A DNA stretch of 64,000 bases from Helianthus annuus. Lineage: Eukaryota > Streptophyta > Magnoliopsida > Asterales > Asteraceae. The stretch is from contig NC_035447.2 of the NCBI RefSeq assembly GCF_002127325.2, positions 25,601,780-25,665,779 of the forward strand, written 5' to 3'. This document shows positions 45,407-57,400 of this stretch, piece after piece (within the stretch, counting starts at the first letter, position 1; each line of letters opens with the position of its first letter). Below the pieces are notes generated by a model. The model worked only from the letters and a program-made list of their open reading frames with translations. It made no database searches and was not told where the DNA came from. Position numbers and translations under genes: made by a program.

Positions 45407-47709
45407 CTTTCTGTGATTTTCTACTCTTTAAAGTTCCAATGTTAAGCACTTCATCTTCCTCTTTTGTATGCTTCCTCTTCTGTTTTCGTTTAATCTCCTT
45501 ATCTATCTGTTTGTTAATGGAATCATCAATTCCCTTTTTCTTACCAGTATCAGATTTTCCAGGAGATTTTGCAGAAGTTTGCTTGGCATGCTTTGGATTT
45601 TGTTTTGACTGACTCCTTGGTGTTGGTTTGCCAAAGTTTTTCATGGAATCCTTTTCCCTCTTTTCAGCATCATCTTCATCGTCTTTTTCAAACACAGGCG
45701 TAGGGGTAGTACCAGTTAACTTTGCAATGCATTCGTTTATGCCCTTGATGTCAGCCTATGTGTCTTTGTATCTTGCTTCAACCATAACTCTAATTAGCTT
45801 CATGTGGGAATTAAGTTGAATCTCAGCCAGTTCCCTTTGAGCTGCAAGAATGGGTTGTACCGAATTCCAAAGGTCTTGGCATAACTGCTGATGAGAAGGT
45901 CGACTTTTGAAAGCATCCACCAACTGCTTCAATTGATCTTTCATATCAACAACAGTTGTTTCCAAGTTAGATATCCTGGCCGTCAAATCCTGGTATTTTA
46001 ATCCATCACCTATCTTAATAGGATCATCTGAATTCCCACCAGAGGTGGTTGTATCTGCTTTTGAAAGAGGATGTATCTCCAAACTTTCATTAGCAGATGC
46101 CCCTTGTTCTTGGTTCTGGGTACTTCCCTCTGCATCAGTGGTTACCTTAGTGATCTCACCTGTGCTTAACTTGAACTCACAGTGGATACCTTGATAGACA
46201 CAGCAGTGTTTGCCTTCAAGGGAGTCTGACTGATGAAACTACTGTCCAAATGTAAATCAGTGGATTTGACATTTGTAGTAGCTGCTCCACTTGAAATACC
46301 ATCAAGAATTTGCTGAAATTCAAGAGGTGTAGCCTCCTCAACTATTTCTGGTTTAGGTAATTGAAAAGGTTCAGACATAGCTATTGTTGAAGTTAAACTC
46401 TCAGTACAGTGTTCGTGAGAGGGATTTCTATCACTCTGAATGTCAATAGCTTGAAGCAGTGAAACAAACTTTGGTGGAATGGAAGATGAAGGGATTGCTG
46501 TCGAAAGAGACATTGCCGCAGGAGAATGGCTTTTAAGTATACTCTCATATGAGGGTATGACATCATATTGTGGTGTCCCTGTGAATACAACATGTTCCTT
46601 TTGTGAGGAATCATGAGGAGTTTGGTTTATGGGTTGAGATCTTTCCACATGTTGTGAGGAAGTAGCAACAGTGGTTTGTAGTGACATCTGTGTTATCACG
46701 GGGTTAACCTCTGGGATCTCATCTTCCAGATGACCCGTTTTGCTGGTTTCGGTAGGCTTTTTGGATTTTGTTTTGGTCTTATTGAGTTTTGTTGTTGGGG
46801 GTTTCACAGCAGTGGTTGTAGTGTTGTGATCACCAAGAGCAGTGGGGTTAGCAACAGACGTTTGAGGAGCAGTTGTAGACTCATCTAAAATTTCCTCATT
46901 CCCCTTTGCTTCAGTTTTGAAAACATCTGACTCTTTAGCCATAAGGCGAGTAAAAGTTAGACTATTCATTTTAATACCTTCACTTTTTTCAAAAGCTTTT
47001 TGAGAAACATGTTTTTGCAGGTAGTAGCTTAATAGTCTAGGAAACAAAAGAAAACTAGCAGTTTTCCCCTTTTTAATGGCAGCAGCTTTCCCCTTTTAAA
47101 TAGCAGCAGTTTTGCCCTTTTTAATAGTAGCAATTTTGCCCTTTTTAATGTTATTTAAATTTGCAACCAAATCAGCAAACAGTGTTTGGGAGTAGTTAAA
47201 ATTAGTATTTGTCAAAATTGCATACCCCAATGACCGAATTTTCAAAGGTATTTCATTAAAAGAAGTAGTTTTATTTGAGAGACAGATTAAGAGAGTATGG
47301 AACAGGAATTTCATTGGCGGTGGAAAATTACCTTTAAACATAGTTGCCTTATTCAACTCTCCATCTATCCCCTCCCCTTCAAGTATGTTTGAATCTCATT
47401 TTTCGGCAAAGAGGTCTTACCTGCCAAGTCGTATACCTTAAATGTTGTTGATATGGTACTGGGGGTAATAGCAACTGATTCACCTACGAATTTTGAAGTT
47501 ATACTTACGGCCACATTGTTTTGTTCTTCAATATTCGCATTTGCCCAAAAATCGCGAAGCGTCTCTTGGAAAATGGGTGCGTCAGCGGTAAGAATGACCT
47601 TATATTTTGATGATGTAAGAAAATCAATCATCGAATGATAGAGAGTATTGTTCTCGGTTTTCTCAAAAATAGCAACGTAGTTATGCGATTTTTTCATCAC
47701 CAAAGTCAT
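45407..47709 (-). pseudogene. 5' part of a long repeat-borne ORF (frameshifted)
   Basis: The start ATG at 47709 opens MTLVMKKSHNYVAIFEKTE with a folded-looking N-terminal region of about 200 residues (sheet/helix pattern, WANANI, FADLVANLNN). A single-base change in a G run near 47370 shifts the frame, a TAA interrupts a short Ile-Lys-Lys-Gly-Lys repeat at 47096, and a further stop lies at about 45756. The middle (46166-46960) is Ser/Thr/Pro-rich and disordered. The segment 45760-46080 has coiled-coil character, and a Lys-rich tail is cut at 45406 by the gag-only retrotransposon. The sequence resembles a very abundant composite family sometimes labelled longin-like; I do not know a function. 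It is not expressed as one protein in this copy. Confidence 0.55.
47030..47160 (-). repeat. 24-27 bp repeat coding Ile-Lys-Lys-Gly-Lys units
   Basis: About four copies of a TTAAAAAGGGCAAAA-type unit (minus strand) within the long ORF. One copy holds the TAA that breaks the frame. Confidence 0.75.
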
Positions 47710-47719
47710 GATCGAAATT

Positions 47720-49990
47720 GAAAGTTGCGAGAGGTTGACGAAGAAGTGTTGAAGAAGAAGGTGGAAACCGCTCTGCTAAATTTTAAACTCCAGATGAAAG
47801 TAAAACCTCTCTTTGGGGATGAAACAACGCTTTATAAAGTGAAAAGGTGAATGCTGACGTGTCAGAAGTTAGAAAGATCTGATGGCTAACATCTATCCAC
47901 GTCACAACCTCTGCTCTGATAATGGATGACAGTTGTTGAGAAAACCACTGTTGGCCAACAACATATGTTAGGCAACATTAGTAACTCAGTAGTCCTCAGA
48001 TTAAACAGAACCTATGAGAACAGACAATACCCTTCAGCAATATTTGGAAACCACTGTTGGGCAACAACAGATCTTATACAACAATAGTAAGTTAGCAGTC
48101 CTTTCAACAGACTTTTAATATAAAGGAATAAATTGATATTAAATATCAGCAGCCATTTAATGCAAAACATTAAAAAAATAAATTTTCATGGGAAAACTAT
48201 AAAATTAAATATCAAGAAACTGAAAGGTCAAATTTTAAACCTCTGCCAAAAAAAATATAAAAAAGACCTCTTCATTTAAATACCAACAATAATCTACATG
48301 GCAAACAAAGGCTACTACCACTTCATCGGACACAAATGTTGTAAATAGTGGTAAATCAACAGTTGAGCAATAACAGATGTTCAGAACTGTTGAGCAGTGG
48401 TAAATCAACAGCAGTAAAAAACCTCTTCATTTAAAGACGTTGAGCAATAACAGATGTTCAGAACTTCTATTTTGTTAATCATTGACAACTCTTTGGAAAC
48501 TGTTGTTGGGAATAACAGATGTTCGCACCAGTAGCAACTCAACAGTCGTTACAAAAAAACAAGAATTGTTGAGCAATAACAGATGTTCAGAACTGTTGAG
48601 CAGTGGTAAATCAACAGCAGTAAAAAACCTCTTCATTTAAAGACGTGAACTTTTGCCAATACCTTTAAACAGTGGATGAATCTTTTGCCAAACAGATGTT
48701 TTAAAAACAGCTGTTTTCAACAGACTTTTAAAGATTTTTTGTCAATTTTTTTTCAAAATACCTATTTTTTAAGAATGGTCAGAACTTCTATTGGGTACAT
48801 GGTTGACAATCCTTTAGAAACCGCTGTTGGGAATAACAGATGTTGGCAACAGTAGCAACTCAACAGTCCTTACAAAAAACAAGAATTATGAGAACAGACA
48901 ATACCTTTAAACAGTGGATAAATCTTTTGCCAAACAGATGCTGGCAACAATAACAACTCAACATTTACAATAGCATGTATCAACACTAACAACTCTTGAT
49001 GCTCAAATCAGTAAAAATAAAATGCTCTACAAAAATTAATAGAATTAAAATTTACATATCACATATGACGATAGATCAACAATTACATTAAGAACTGAAC
49101 AACGAAGTTTAATAATCTTCAGCTCTTGAACAGTAGCCCTATCCTCATATACTTGATCCTCAACTTCCTTGATAAAGCGATACTTTAAATCATAAGAACC
49201 TACAGAAGGATATGATTACATTTTTAACTTGTATATTTCTTCAACTCTGATGTAAAAGAAGGATATAATGGTAGTAAAACGTATTAAAAAAGCTTCTGCA
49301 CTGTTTTTGAATTCCGAAGTGCAGAAAGACATCACCAAAACACCTCTTCAGCTCTTGAACAATAGTCCTATCCTCATATACTTGATCCTCAACTTGCTTG
49401 ATAAACCGATACTTTAAATAATAAGAACCTACAGAAGGGTATGCTGACATTTTTAACTCTTGAATGTGGAGCGAAATTCATATATGTTATTTAACTTGTA
49501 TATTTCTTTAAGTCTCATGTAAAAGAAGGATATAATAATCGTAGTAAAAAGTTAAATACCAATAAACCGAAAGAACAAAAATAAAATTACAAAAAAACAG
49601 ATTCTCAAAATTACCATTAACTTCTTCATTTAACATAAAGAAGTACTCCATTTTATGCACTTCAGACTTCAAAAACAGTGCAGAAGAACTCCCCACTGCT
49701 CGCTCGGTAAAAAAAAGCTGAAATATATCAACACCTTAAAATAAATGTTATCAACATATATCAACAGTTTAATAGAATCTACAAACCTAAAATAACCCGC
49801 AAAGCCAAGGTCAAAGGTGAGTGTGTGAAACAGAGCTTCCATGAAACAACGATGTTGGAACAATGATATTGGAACAAAGAACTGTATATGAAGATTAACC
49901 GACTCAATAATGAGAGATATGATCGCAAATATAAAGGAGAGAGATAAATTGAAATTTGAATGTGGAGCCAAATTCATATGTAGATATGAG
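47720..49990. other. Helitron 5'-side interior with internal duplications
   Basis: The phrase TTGAGCAATAACAGATGTTC followed by AGAACTGTTGAGCAGTGG occurs at about 48362 and 48566, and the first half again near 48440. GGGAATAACAGATGTT occurs at about 48508 and 48828. A second duplication links 49110-49260 with 49345-49500 (shared CCTATCCTCATATACTTGAT). Frames here are short; the one at 49669-49977 (102 codons, hydrophobic) has no recognised domain and could be captured DNA. Confidence 0.6.
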
Positions 49991-50261
49991 CGAGAGAGAT
50001 ATTAATGTGGAGACAGATAATTATATCTTATTTATAGGATTAGAATATATATGGTTTGAATTTTGAATATGGAGCCAGAATGTTGAATTTTGAACGTGAG
50101 AAGAAGTTTTTTGAATTTTCAAAAAACATCAGTACTTTAAATTATGAATGAGGGTAGACCTTTGAGTATAAGGGTTTATACAAATGGGCAGACCTTTGAA
50201 AAGTGGATGTGGGCCAACTTTGAATTTTAAAGTCGTTTAATATTAGGCATTATGATGTAAT

Positions 50262-50327
50262 AATGACATAAGAAAAGCCTTGTTGGACATGCTCTCCTGT
50301 TAACACATCAGCTTTTCTTATGTCATT
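50262..50327. repeat. 17-bp perfect inverted repeat next to the Helitron 5' end
   Basis: AATGACATAAGAAAAGC (50262-50278) and its exact complement (50311-50327) with a 32-bp loop, ending 29 bp from the TC terminus of the large Helitron-like element. Confidence 0.9.
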
Positions 50328-50534
50328 AAAATTTCTCCTTTTATAGAAAGTATAGATAGATAAAAGTTTAAAACATCGCATGATATTAAAAAAATAGTCT
50401 ATACTTTATTATAATGACTTTGGGAAGTTAATTTTAAGATCTCCTAAAGTTAAAAAAAAATCTTTTTAATTTAATCACAATAAGCTTTTATATTATTAAA
50501 CTAGAAAAGATAGAAGCTTTATTATAAATGTTAA

Positions 50535-50785
50535 CTAGTTGATTTTCTACCCGTGTGTTGCGGTGGGGATTCAACGTCTGCAAAACGCGTGCTGACAACG
50601 GAAATAGATACCGAATGTCAAAACATAGATACAGAATGTCAAAACATAGATAAAAATGACGTAGTAACGGTAGTCACTCCGTCCTAAAAAAGCGATTTTA
50701 AATAATCTAATACATATAACAGTAGGACCCACACGTCCTAGGTTGGAAATCAGTTGTTTTCAATTCAGTTATTATGGTACTAACA
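50535..50785 (-). mobile_element. Helitron-like 3' terminus, minus strand
   Basis: On the minus strand: CCCACCGCAACACACGGG-type hairpin (about 50550-50567), then AGAAAATCAA and CTAG (50535-50538) followed by T. The body runs rightward and is interrupted at 50786 by the gypsy element; its 5' end was not found beyond 59239. Confidence 0.5.
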
Positions 50786-52105
50786 TATAACAACCCTAAT
50801 GTAAACCGATACCCTCAGAATTTTTCCGACACCCTAATATATTTTAAAATATCCCAATATGACCCTAAAAACACCCCATACGCGAAAACGGGCCCCGAAT
50901 ACCTTAAATATTACCAAAAATAATTAAAAAAATGAAATTTGGTGCGCTCGCGGGCCGCGTCAACTTAAGGATCAAGCTAGCCCCGGTGTTGACACGTGTC
51001 ATAACGCGTGTTGAACCTATTGATGACCCGGATCACCTACAGCCCTATTCCCCTACTACGCGGGCCGCGTAAGCCTAAGCTTACATTTACGCGGGCCGCG
51101 AGAAACCTGAAAATCAGCACTATAAATAGAGGTCATCGGATCTTCAGTCTGCTCGTTCATTTTCTTTCTAAAATCTCAAATTCTGATAGTAGGCATAATA
51201 TACGGGTATTATACCCCCCTAAATAGCGAGTTTTGCTCCAATGTAAGTATCATAACCCCTGGAGACATATTAGATACTCTGCCCGATTGATCTAGGGTTC
51301 CGTAACGGCTGTCGTGGTTCTGCCCGACGTAGTCGTTGGAATGCCGTCTCGGGGAGGGTATTACTAATCTTAAATTGGGTTATTATACTAACACGTGTGC
51401 ATTTGTGTAAATTATAGATTGTCACCAGGAAACCCTTACGGATAATCTAAGACAGCAATGTGAGTAATCTCCTTTTTGCAAATTGTTTTTACAAAACCTC
51501 ACTTGATTAATTATATATTAAACAGTTATTGAGTATTTGTAAGGATACAATTACAGTCGGTAAATTTGGGGTTTTGTATACAAAATTTGTTACTACCTTG
51601 CGAGGAGTAACATGACCATAAGTCGGAATGACAGTACCGTGTGGTGGTAATTGATATGACTTGGAAACAAATGTAATTGCTGATGCGCCCTCAATACTGT
51701 ACTATGGTTTTTATTAAAAACTTTATTGAACTGGGATTCACTCACCAGTATTTCCCACTGACAAAATGTTTTTAAAACGCGTTTCAGGTAACAATATGTG
51801 AAAGCCAAATAGAAGCCAGCTGGACAACACTGAAGGCTTGGAAAAGTGGCAATAAATTACCTAAAAGAAATAGATGTTTTTCTTAAATAAAAATATGGTG
51901 TATTCCTATGAAAATGTGTGTACTGAAAACTTGGGTTTTACCCATGTGTATAATGTTATGGAAATGTGGTATTTTACTCTGATAAAATATTTCCTAACTA
52001 CGGTCCTGATGAAAATTTCCGCTGCCAAATTAGACAATAATATGATACCACCGAAACTGGCTCGCGGCCGCCCGCTCCCGGGATAAGGGGTCGGGGGTTG
52101 TGACA
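50786..52105 (+). repeat. 5' LTR of the gypsy element (1,320 bp)
   Basis: Contains repeated GCGGGCCGCGT blocks, a TATAAATAG box at about 51121-51129 suitable as promoter, and a GC-rich tail (CGGCCGCCCGCTCCCGGG). It lacks about 31 bp between two GCGGGCCGCGT copies that the 3' LTR keeps. Scattered substitutions separate the LTRs. Confidence 0.93.
51121..51129 (+). promoter_or_regulatory. Putative TATA box of the gypsy LTR
   Basis: TATAAATAG occurs at the same place in both LTRs (about 58250 in the 3' copy), followed by the downstream transcribed region. Its position and conservation suggest the retroelement promoter. Confidence 0.6.
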
Positions 52106-52110
52106 GAAGG

Positions 52111-52122
52111 TGGTATCAGAGC
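52111..52122 (+). promoter_or_regulatory. Primer-binding site (initiator Met tRNA) of the gypsy element
   Basis: TGGTATCAGAGC, five bases after the 5' LTR. Confidence 0.95.
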
Positions 52123-52254
52123 TAAGCCACTGATTCAGCCACAGAAGTGTTCTGCTGACACCAAAATTCAAAGTGTTAGGAAATAAATTACGGAAATACG
52201 TGCATAATTGGATTTTCTTCTTATGTGTTATCTAACTATTTGTTAGTTTACAGT

Positions 52255-53148
52255 ATGAGCGACCAAGGACCATCTGACGCATACCGTCAATTGTCTGGTT
52301 CGCCTAGAAGCGAAGGTGCCTCTTCTCAGCCTGCCCTCTCAGGGTACTCTGCTGATACGGAAGAAGGAATATTCGTGTTTAAGGCTCAATCTGAAGAGCC
52401 ATTTCCTCAGAAAAAGAGGGGATGGTTCAGTAGGGGAGCACATGAGCGTAGAAAGCGTATGAAAAAGTTGCAAGAACAGATAGTGTTAGCAGCAGCTAAG
52501 AGAGAAACCGATGCTTATGCCCAGGATATGCTTAATAGGGGTATAGCCGATATCCATATCTTAGCAACCACTGCGGCTGACCCAAACCTGGAGCAAATGT
52601 TAGCACCCCAACCACAACCACCAATTCCTGACCAACCCATGGAGATAGAAAACCCTGAAAACCAAGTAGAAATGCATGATTTCAATCCAGAAGAAATACC
52701 TAGGGTACCTGCACCAAATCCCCTAGATCCAAATTATGACCCATGGTGGGACGACAACAGGGACTATGTGCAACGTTACCCTGTCCATGAAGATTTGCCC
52801 ATGCCAAATCTAGGAGCCTACCCAGGGTTAGATCCTCTAGATCCCTATTACGATAACGATGCATTCATTAGGGAGATTTTAGAGAATCCTTACCCATACC
52901 AGGCCCCGTATCAGGAACCCGCACCCTAGATTCCGAACCCAGTCCTAGAACCTGCACCCCCAATGAGTGCAGACAATGTACAAGAACTTATAACTTTTGG
53001 TGAGGAAATTTTAGAAAGTAGTGAACGAATGAGACAGGTGGGAGAGCGTCTCGTATGGAAATACGACGAACGCAATATGGATTTTTGGATGAATCTGTAT
53101 CCTCGAATCGATGGTGGAGACAGTAGAAATAATAATAATATAATATAA
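52255..53148 (+). pseudogene. Upstream acidic Pro-rich ORF of the gypsy element
   Basis: The likely start is the ATG at 52255 (MSDQGPSDAYRQLSGSP); the ATG at 52225 is 10 codons upstream. A basic patch (KKRGWFSRGAHERRKRMKK) precedes a Pro/Asp/Glu-rich region with NPLDPNYDPWWDDNRDYVQR. A TAG at 52927-52929 stops it. The same phase then holds a further 61 codons (52963-53148), so the ancestral product was probably about 300 residues. It lies between the primer-binding site and gag and has no zinc knuckle or known retroviral domain. It may be an extra protein or an N-terminal extension of Gag. Its role is unknown. Confidence 0.7.
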
Positions 53149-53371
53149 TAATAAAATATGTGTGTATGTGAAAAAAATCTACGGATGCCTATTATTAGTA
53201 GTGTAACTTTAAATTCAGTCGGTATTGTAATTTTTATTTCAGTACTGGTGTGTAATAGATGCATACTATATGAATAGAGTAAAAGTCGCAATGCTCGACG
53301 CTTTTGACCAAAAGTGTGTGACATGTGATTGGCTATATTAAAATATTATTGGTGATATTAATATGTGGTAA
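53149..53371. other. Spacer between the upstream ORF and gag
   Basis: AT-rich with AATAATAAT repeats. No gene is seen. Confidence 0.5.
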
Positions 53372-53386
53372 ATGTTTAAAATTCAG

Positions 53387-54480
53387 ATGGACAACGAAGT
53401 GAATCAGGAAAACCAGAATGATAACCACTCGAATAACGATAATCTGAATAGCGAGAATCCGAACAACAATAACAATGGAAACCAAGTGGATAATAGTACC
53501 CTTCAACATATTGTGGCACAAGGAATCATAGATGCGATGCCATTTATTATTCAAAATGTTAAGGAAGCCGAAAATAAAAGTAAGCATAGCAGTAAGCGAC
53601 CAACTGAACCGAACACAGCGTAAACAATGGACCCGTACTTCAAGTGCCCATTCCCAAAAGAAGAAGAACCATACCATATGGTTGTTCTTACAAAGAATTC
53701 TGGTCCTGTAAACCAATAGAATTCTCGGGCAATGAAGGACCCATTACAGCTCTACGCTGGATAGAGAAAACTGAGGCTGTACTAAAAATAAGCAAGTGTG
53801 TAGAAGAAGATAAGATAATGTTTGCTTCTAATCTGTTTAAGAACTCAGCCCTAGAATGGTGGAACACTATCCTCTAGTCAAGAGGAAATGATAGGGTATA
53901 TAACATGGAATAGAGGAGTTCAAAAATATGGTAGAAAGAAAATTCTGCCCTCCCAATGAAAAGGAGCAGATAGCAAATAAATTTCTGAACCTTAGAATGA
54001 CCGGGGTAGATAGTAAGGGTTATACTACTACATTCTTTGAATATGCTAGAATAGTACCAACCCTTGCATCACCTGAACTGGTATTAATCTCCCGTTACAT
54101 CTGGGGACTAATTGGAGAAATTAGACATGTAGTCAAGGTAGCTAGACCTCAAACCATAGAAGAAGCTGTAGAACTAGCTAATACCTTGACAGATGAATTA
54201 ATCCGTACTAGAGAAGAAGACCAGAGGAGAAACCTATCTCAAAGGCTTACTCAAGAATTCCGTTCTGGGAATTCCAACCGTAGGAATGTAGGTTCTACCT
54301 CTGCACCGTACTGCAAAACCTGCAGAAGAAGCATTCTGGAAAATGCTCCACTTACTACAATTTCTGCAAAGCACCAGGACACAAGGAAGAAACCTGCAGA
54401 AGGAAACCAACTAATGGATTGTGCTTCAACTGTGGAGAAAAAGGTCATATCAAGCCAAACTGTCCGAAATTGGCTCTAGT
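53387..54480 (+). pseudogene. gag of the Tekay-like gypsy element, broken
   Basis: Structural protein forming the retrotransposon particle and binding its RNA. The start is taken at the ATG at 53387 (MDNEVNQENQ), with an Asn-rich low-complexity N terminus. The conserved capsid-type region follows: CKPIEFSGNEGPITALRWIE, ALEWWNTIL, then FLNLRMTGVDSKGYTTTFFEYARIVP and the helical stretch to EEDQRRN. Two zinc knuckles end it, the second being [14 protein letters not shown]. Breaks include a stop at 53621, a stop after the WWNTIL motif (53875-53877), a frame change before 53928, and another near 54320 that leaves the first knuckle ([11 protein letters not shown]) readable only in another frame. 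At least four lesions prevent a full Gag. Confidence 0.85.
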
Positions 54481-57400
54481 TGCAAACAACAAGAACACTA
54501 AAAATGCTAGAGCGTTTGTTCTAACTGCAGATGAAGCCAAGATGATCCCGGACGTCATAGCTGGTACGTTTTTAGTTAATGATATTTTTGCTAAAGTATT
54601 ATTTGACTCTGGTGCAAACCAAAGTTTTATTAATACTTCGTTTTGCAAACTTCTAAATCAATCATTAACTAAACTGTCACAAGAATGTCTAGTAGAGACA
54701 GCAAATGGAGAAACCGTTAGGATTTCTGAAATCTTGCAGGGAGCAAGAATAGAAAATTTTAATCAAAAATTTATTGCAAACCTTTACCCTATGAATCTGG
54801 CAGTATTTTATGTTGTATTAGGAATGTATTGGTTAATAGCCAATAAAGCCAGTATTTTATGTGATCAAAAGTCAATCCAAGTAAATTCACCAAGGGGTGA
54901 CAAGATCACGATTAAAGGAGATAAACCATCTAGATCCACAAAATTCACCTATGTGATAAAAACTGCAAGTTACATAAGAAAAGGATCTATAATGTATTTG
55001 ATTTCTATAATCACTAACACTAAAGGAAAAGAACTAAAAGACATTCCAGTAGTGTCTCAGTTTTCAGATGTATTTCTAGAAGAATTACCAGGGCTACCGC
55101 CTGACAGGGAAGTTGAATTCAGAATCCATCTGCTACCAGGAACGACACTGATTGCCAAAGCACCTTACCGTTTGGCACCCGTCGAAATGCAGGAACTGAA
55201 GAAACAGTTAGACGAATTATTAGAAAAAGGATTCATACAGCCAAGCTCATCGCCATGGGGAGCACCGATACTGTTTGTCAAAAAGAAGGATGGATCAATA
55301 CGTATGTGCATTGACTACCGTGAATTGAACAGGGTCACGATTAAGAATCGGTACCCATTACCGAGGATCGATGATCTGTTCGATCAACTGCAAGGAGCTC
55401 GATTTTTCTCTAAAATCGATTTAAGATCAGGATATCATCAATTAAAGGTATAGGAAGAAGACATTCCTAAAACCGCATTCAGAACAAGGTATGGCCATTA
55501 TGAATTTACTGTCATGTCATTTGGTTTAACCAATGCCCCAGCTGCATTTATGGACATGATGAACTGAATATGTAAGCCATATTTGGATAAATTCATAATT
55601 GTTTTTATTGATGATATTCTCATTTACTCTAAGAGTAAAGAGGATCATGCAAAGCATTTGCATGCACTTTAAGTCTATTAAGAAAGGAAAAGCTTTACGC
55701 TAAGTTTTCAAAGTGTGAATTTTGGTCAGAACAGGTGCAATTTCTCGGACACTTAGTTAACCATGAAGGAATTCATGTGGATCCAACAAAGATCGAGGCA
55801 ATTACCAAATGGAAAACCCCTGAGTCGCCAACCGAGGTTAGAAGTTTCTTAGGATTGGCTGGTTATTATAGAAGGTTTATTCGAGATTTTTCTAGAATAG
55901 CCATTCCTTTAACTAAGTTAACCTGTAAATCCATTAAGTTTGAATGGGGACCAAAACAGGAAGAAGCCTTTAGAATTCTTAAGCAAAGACTAACCCATGC
56001 ACCCATACTAGCATTACCAGAAGGAACTGAAGACTTTGCAGTCTATTGTGACGCTTCTAAGATAGGTTACGGATGTGTATTAATGCAACGTCAAAAGGTT
56101 ATAGCTTACGCATCCAGACAGCTTAAGAATCATGAAGAAAATTACTCAACCCATGACTTGGAATTAGGAGCTATAATTTTTGCCCTTAAGATTTGGAGAC
56201 ATTACCTTTATGGTAGTTAGTTTACCGTATTCACAGATCATAAAATTTAAGATATATTTTCAGGCAAAAAGAGCTGAATATGAGACAAAGACGCTGGATG
56301 GAGATGCTTAGTGATTATGATTGTGATATCCAGTATCATGCAGGGAAAGCCAATGTAGTGGCAGATGCTTTAAGTCGAAAGTATCACGAAAAGCCAAAAA
56401 GGGTACGTTCTCTTAAATTAATTCTACAAGTAGATTTAAACGATCAGATTAGAAAAGCACAAGAATCAGTAATCAAGGAAGATACTGAAAAACTAAAAGG
56501 TATGATTAAGGAATTAGAACAAGGAACAGATGGAATTTGGAGATTCCATAAGAAGAGAATGTGGATACCTAAATTAGGAAACCTACGTCATTGTATATTA
56601 GAAGAAGCTCATAAGTCTAAGTATACGATGCATCCAGGAAGTGATACAATGTACTAGGATTTAAGGAAAAATTTTTGGTGGATAGGAATGAAAAAGGTTA
56701 TAGTAGCTTACGTTTCTAAGTGTTTGACCTGTTCCCAAGTCAAAGCTGAACACCAGAAACCCTCAGGATTGTTGCAACAGCTAGAAATTCCAGTGTGGAA
56801 ATGGGAATTGATAACAATGGATTTTGTTACCAAATTACCCAAAACAAGAAAAGGTAATGATACAATCTAGGTGATTATAGATAGGCTAACCAAGTCAGCT
56901 CATTTCCTACCAATGAAGGAAACTTTCAATGTGGAACAGTTAGCTAAATTATATGTATATGAAATTGTTTCATTACATGGAATTCCTTTATCAATTGTTT
57001 CTGATAGGGACAACCGTTTTACCTCTCATTTTTGGTCAAGTTTCCAAAAAGCAATGGGAACCAAGTTGAACCTAAGCACAACTTATCATCCTTAAACGGA
57101 CGGACAAAGTGAAAGGAAAATTCAGACAATGGAGGACATGCTTAGAGCTTGTGTAATTGATTTCGGAGGTAATTGGGATGATCACTTGCCTTTAATAGAA
57201 TTCTCTTATAATAACAGTTATCACACGAGTATCAATGCTGCACCATTCGAAGCACTTTATGGACGAAAGTGCAGAACCCCAGTCTGTTGGGCAGAAATTG
57301 GGGAAAAGCAACTATTTGGACCTGAGATAGTGCAAGAAACAACCGACAAGATCATTCAAGTCAAGGAACGACTGAAAGCAGCATGTGATCGACAGAAGAG

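Larger units (their letters stand above)
37472..50356 (-). mobile_element. Large (12.9 kb) Helitron-like element, minus strand
   Basis: The 5' end at 50356 on the minus strand reads TCTATACTTTCTATAAAAGG, preceded by A. The 3' end is hairpin CCCGTGT-TTGC-ACACGTG (37484-37501), then a short linker and CTAG at 37472-37475. Sequence next to both ends shares CAACAG / AACAACAG-rich phrases (37600-37690 and 47940-49000), which supports one element. It has no replicase-helicase frame. Inside lies a broken long ORF that is itself split by an LTR element, so the length at transposition was about 7.1 kb. The base after CTAG is A and not T, explained if it inserted at or next to the damaged start of the neighbouring Helitron. 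Confidence 0.5.

Noticed and set aside
51008..51226. 72-codon frame in the gypsy LTR as a gene
   Set aside because: It lies across the LTR promoter region and has no counterpart of equal length in the other LTR.
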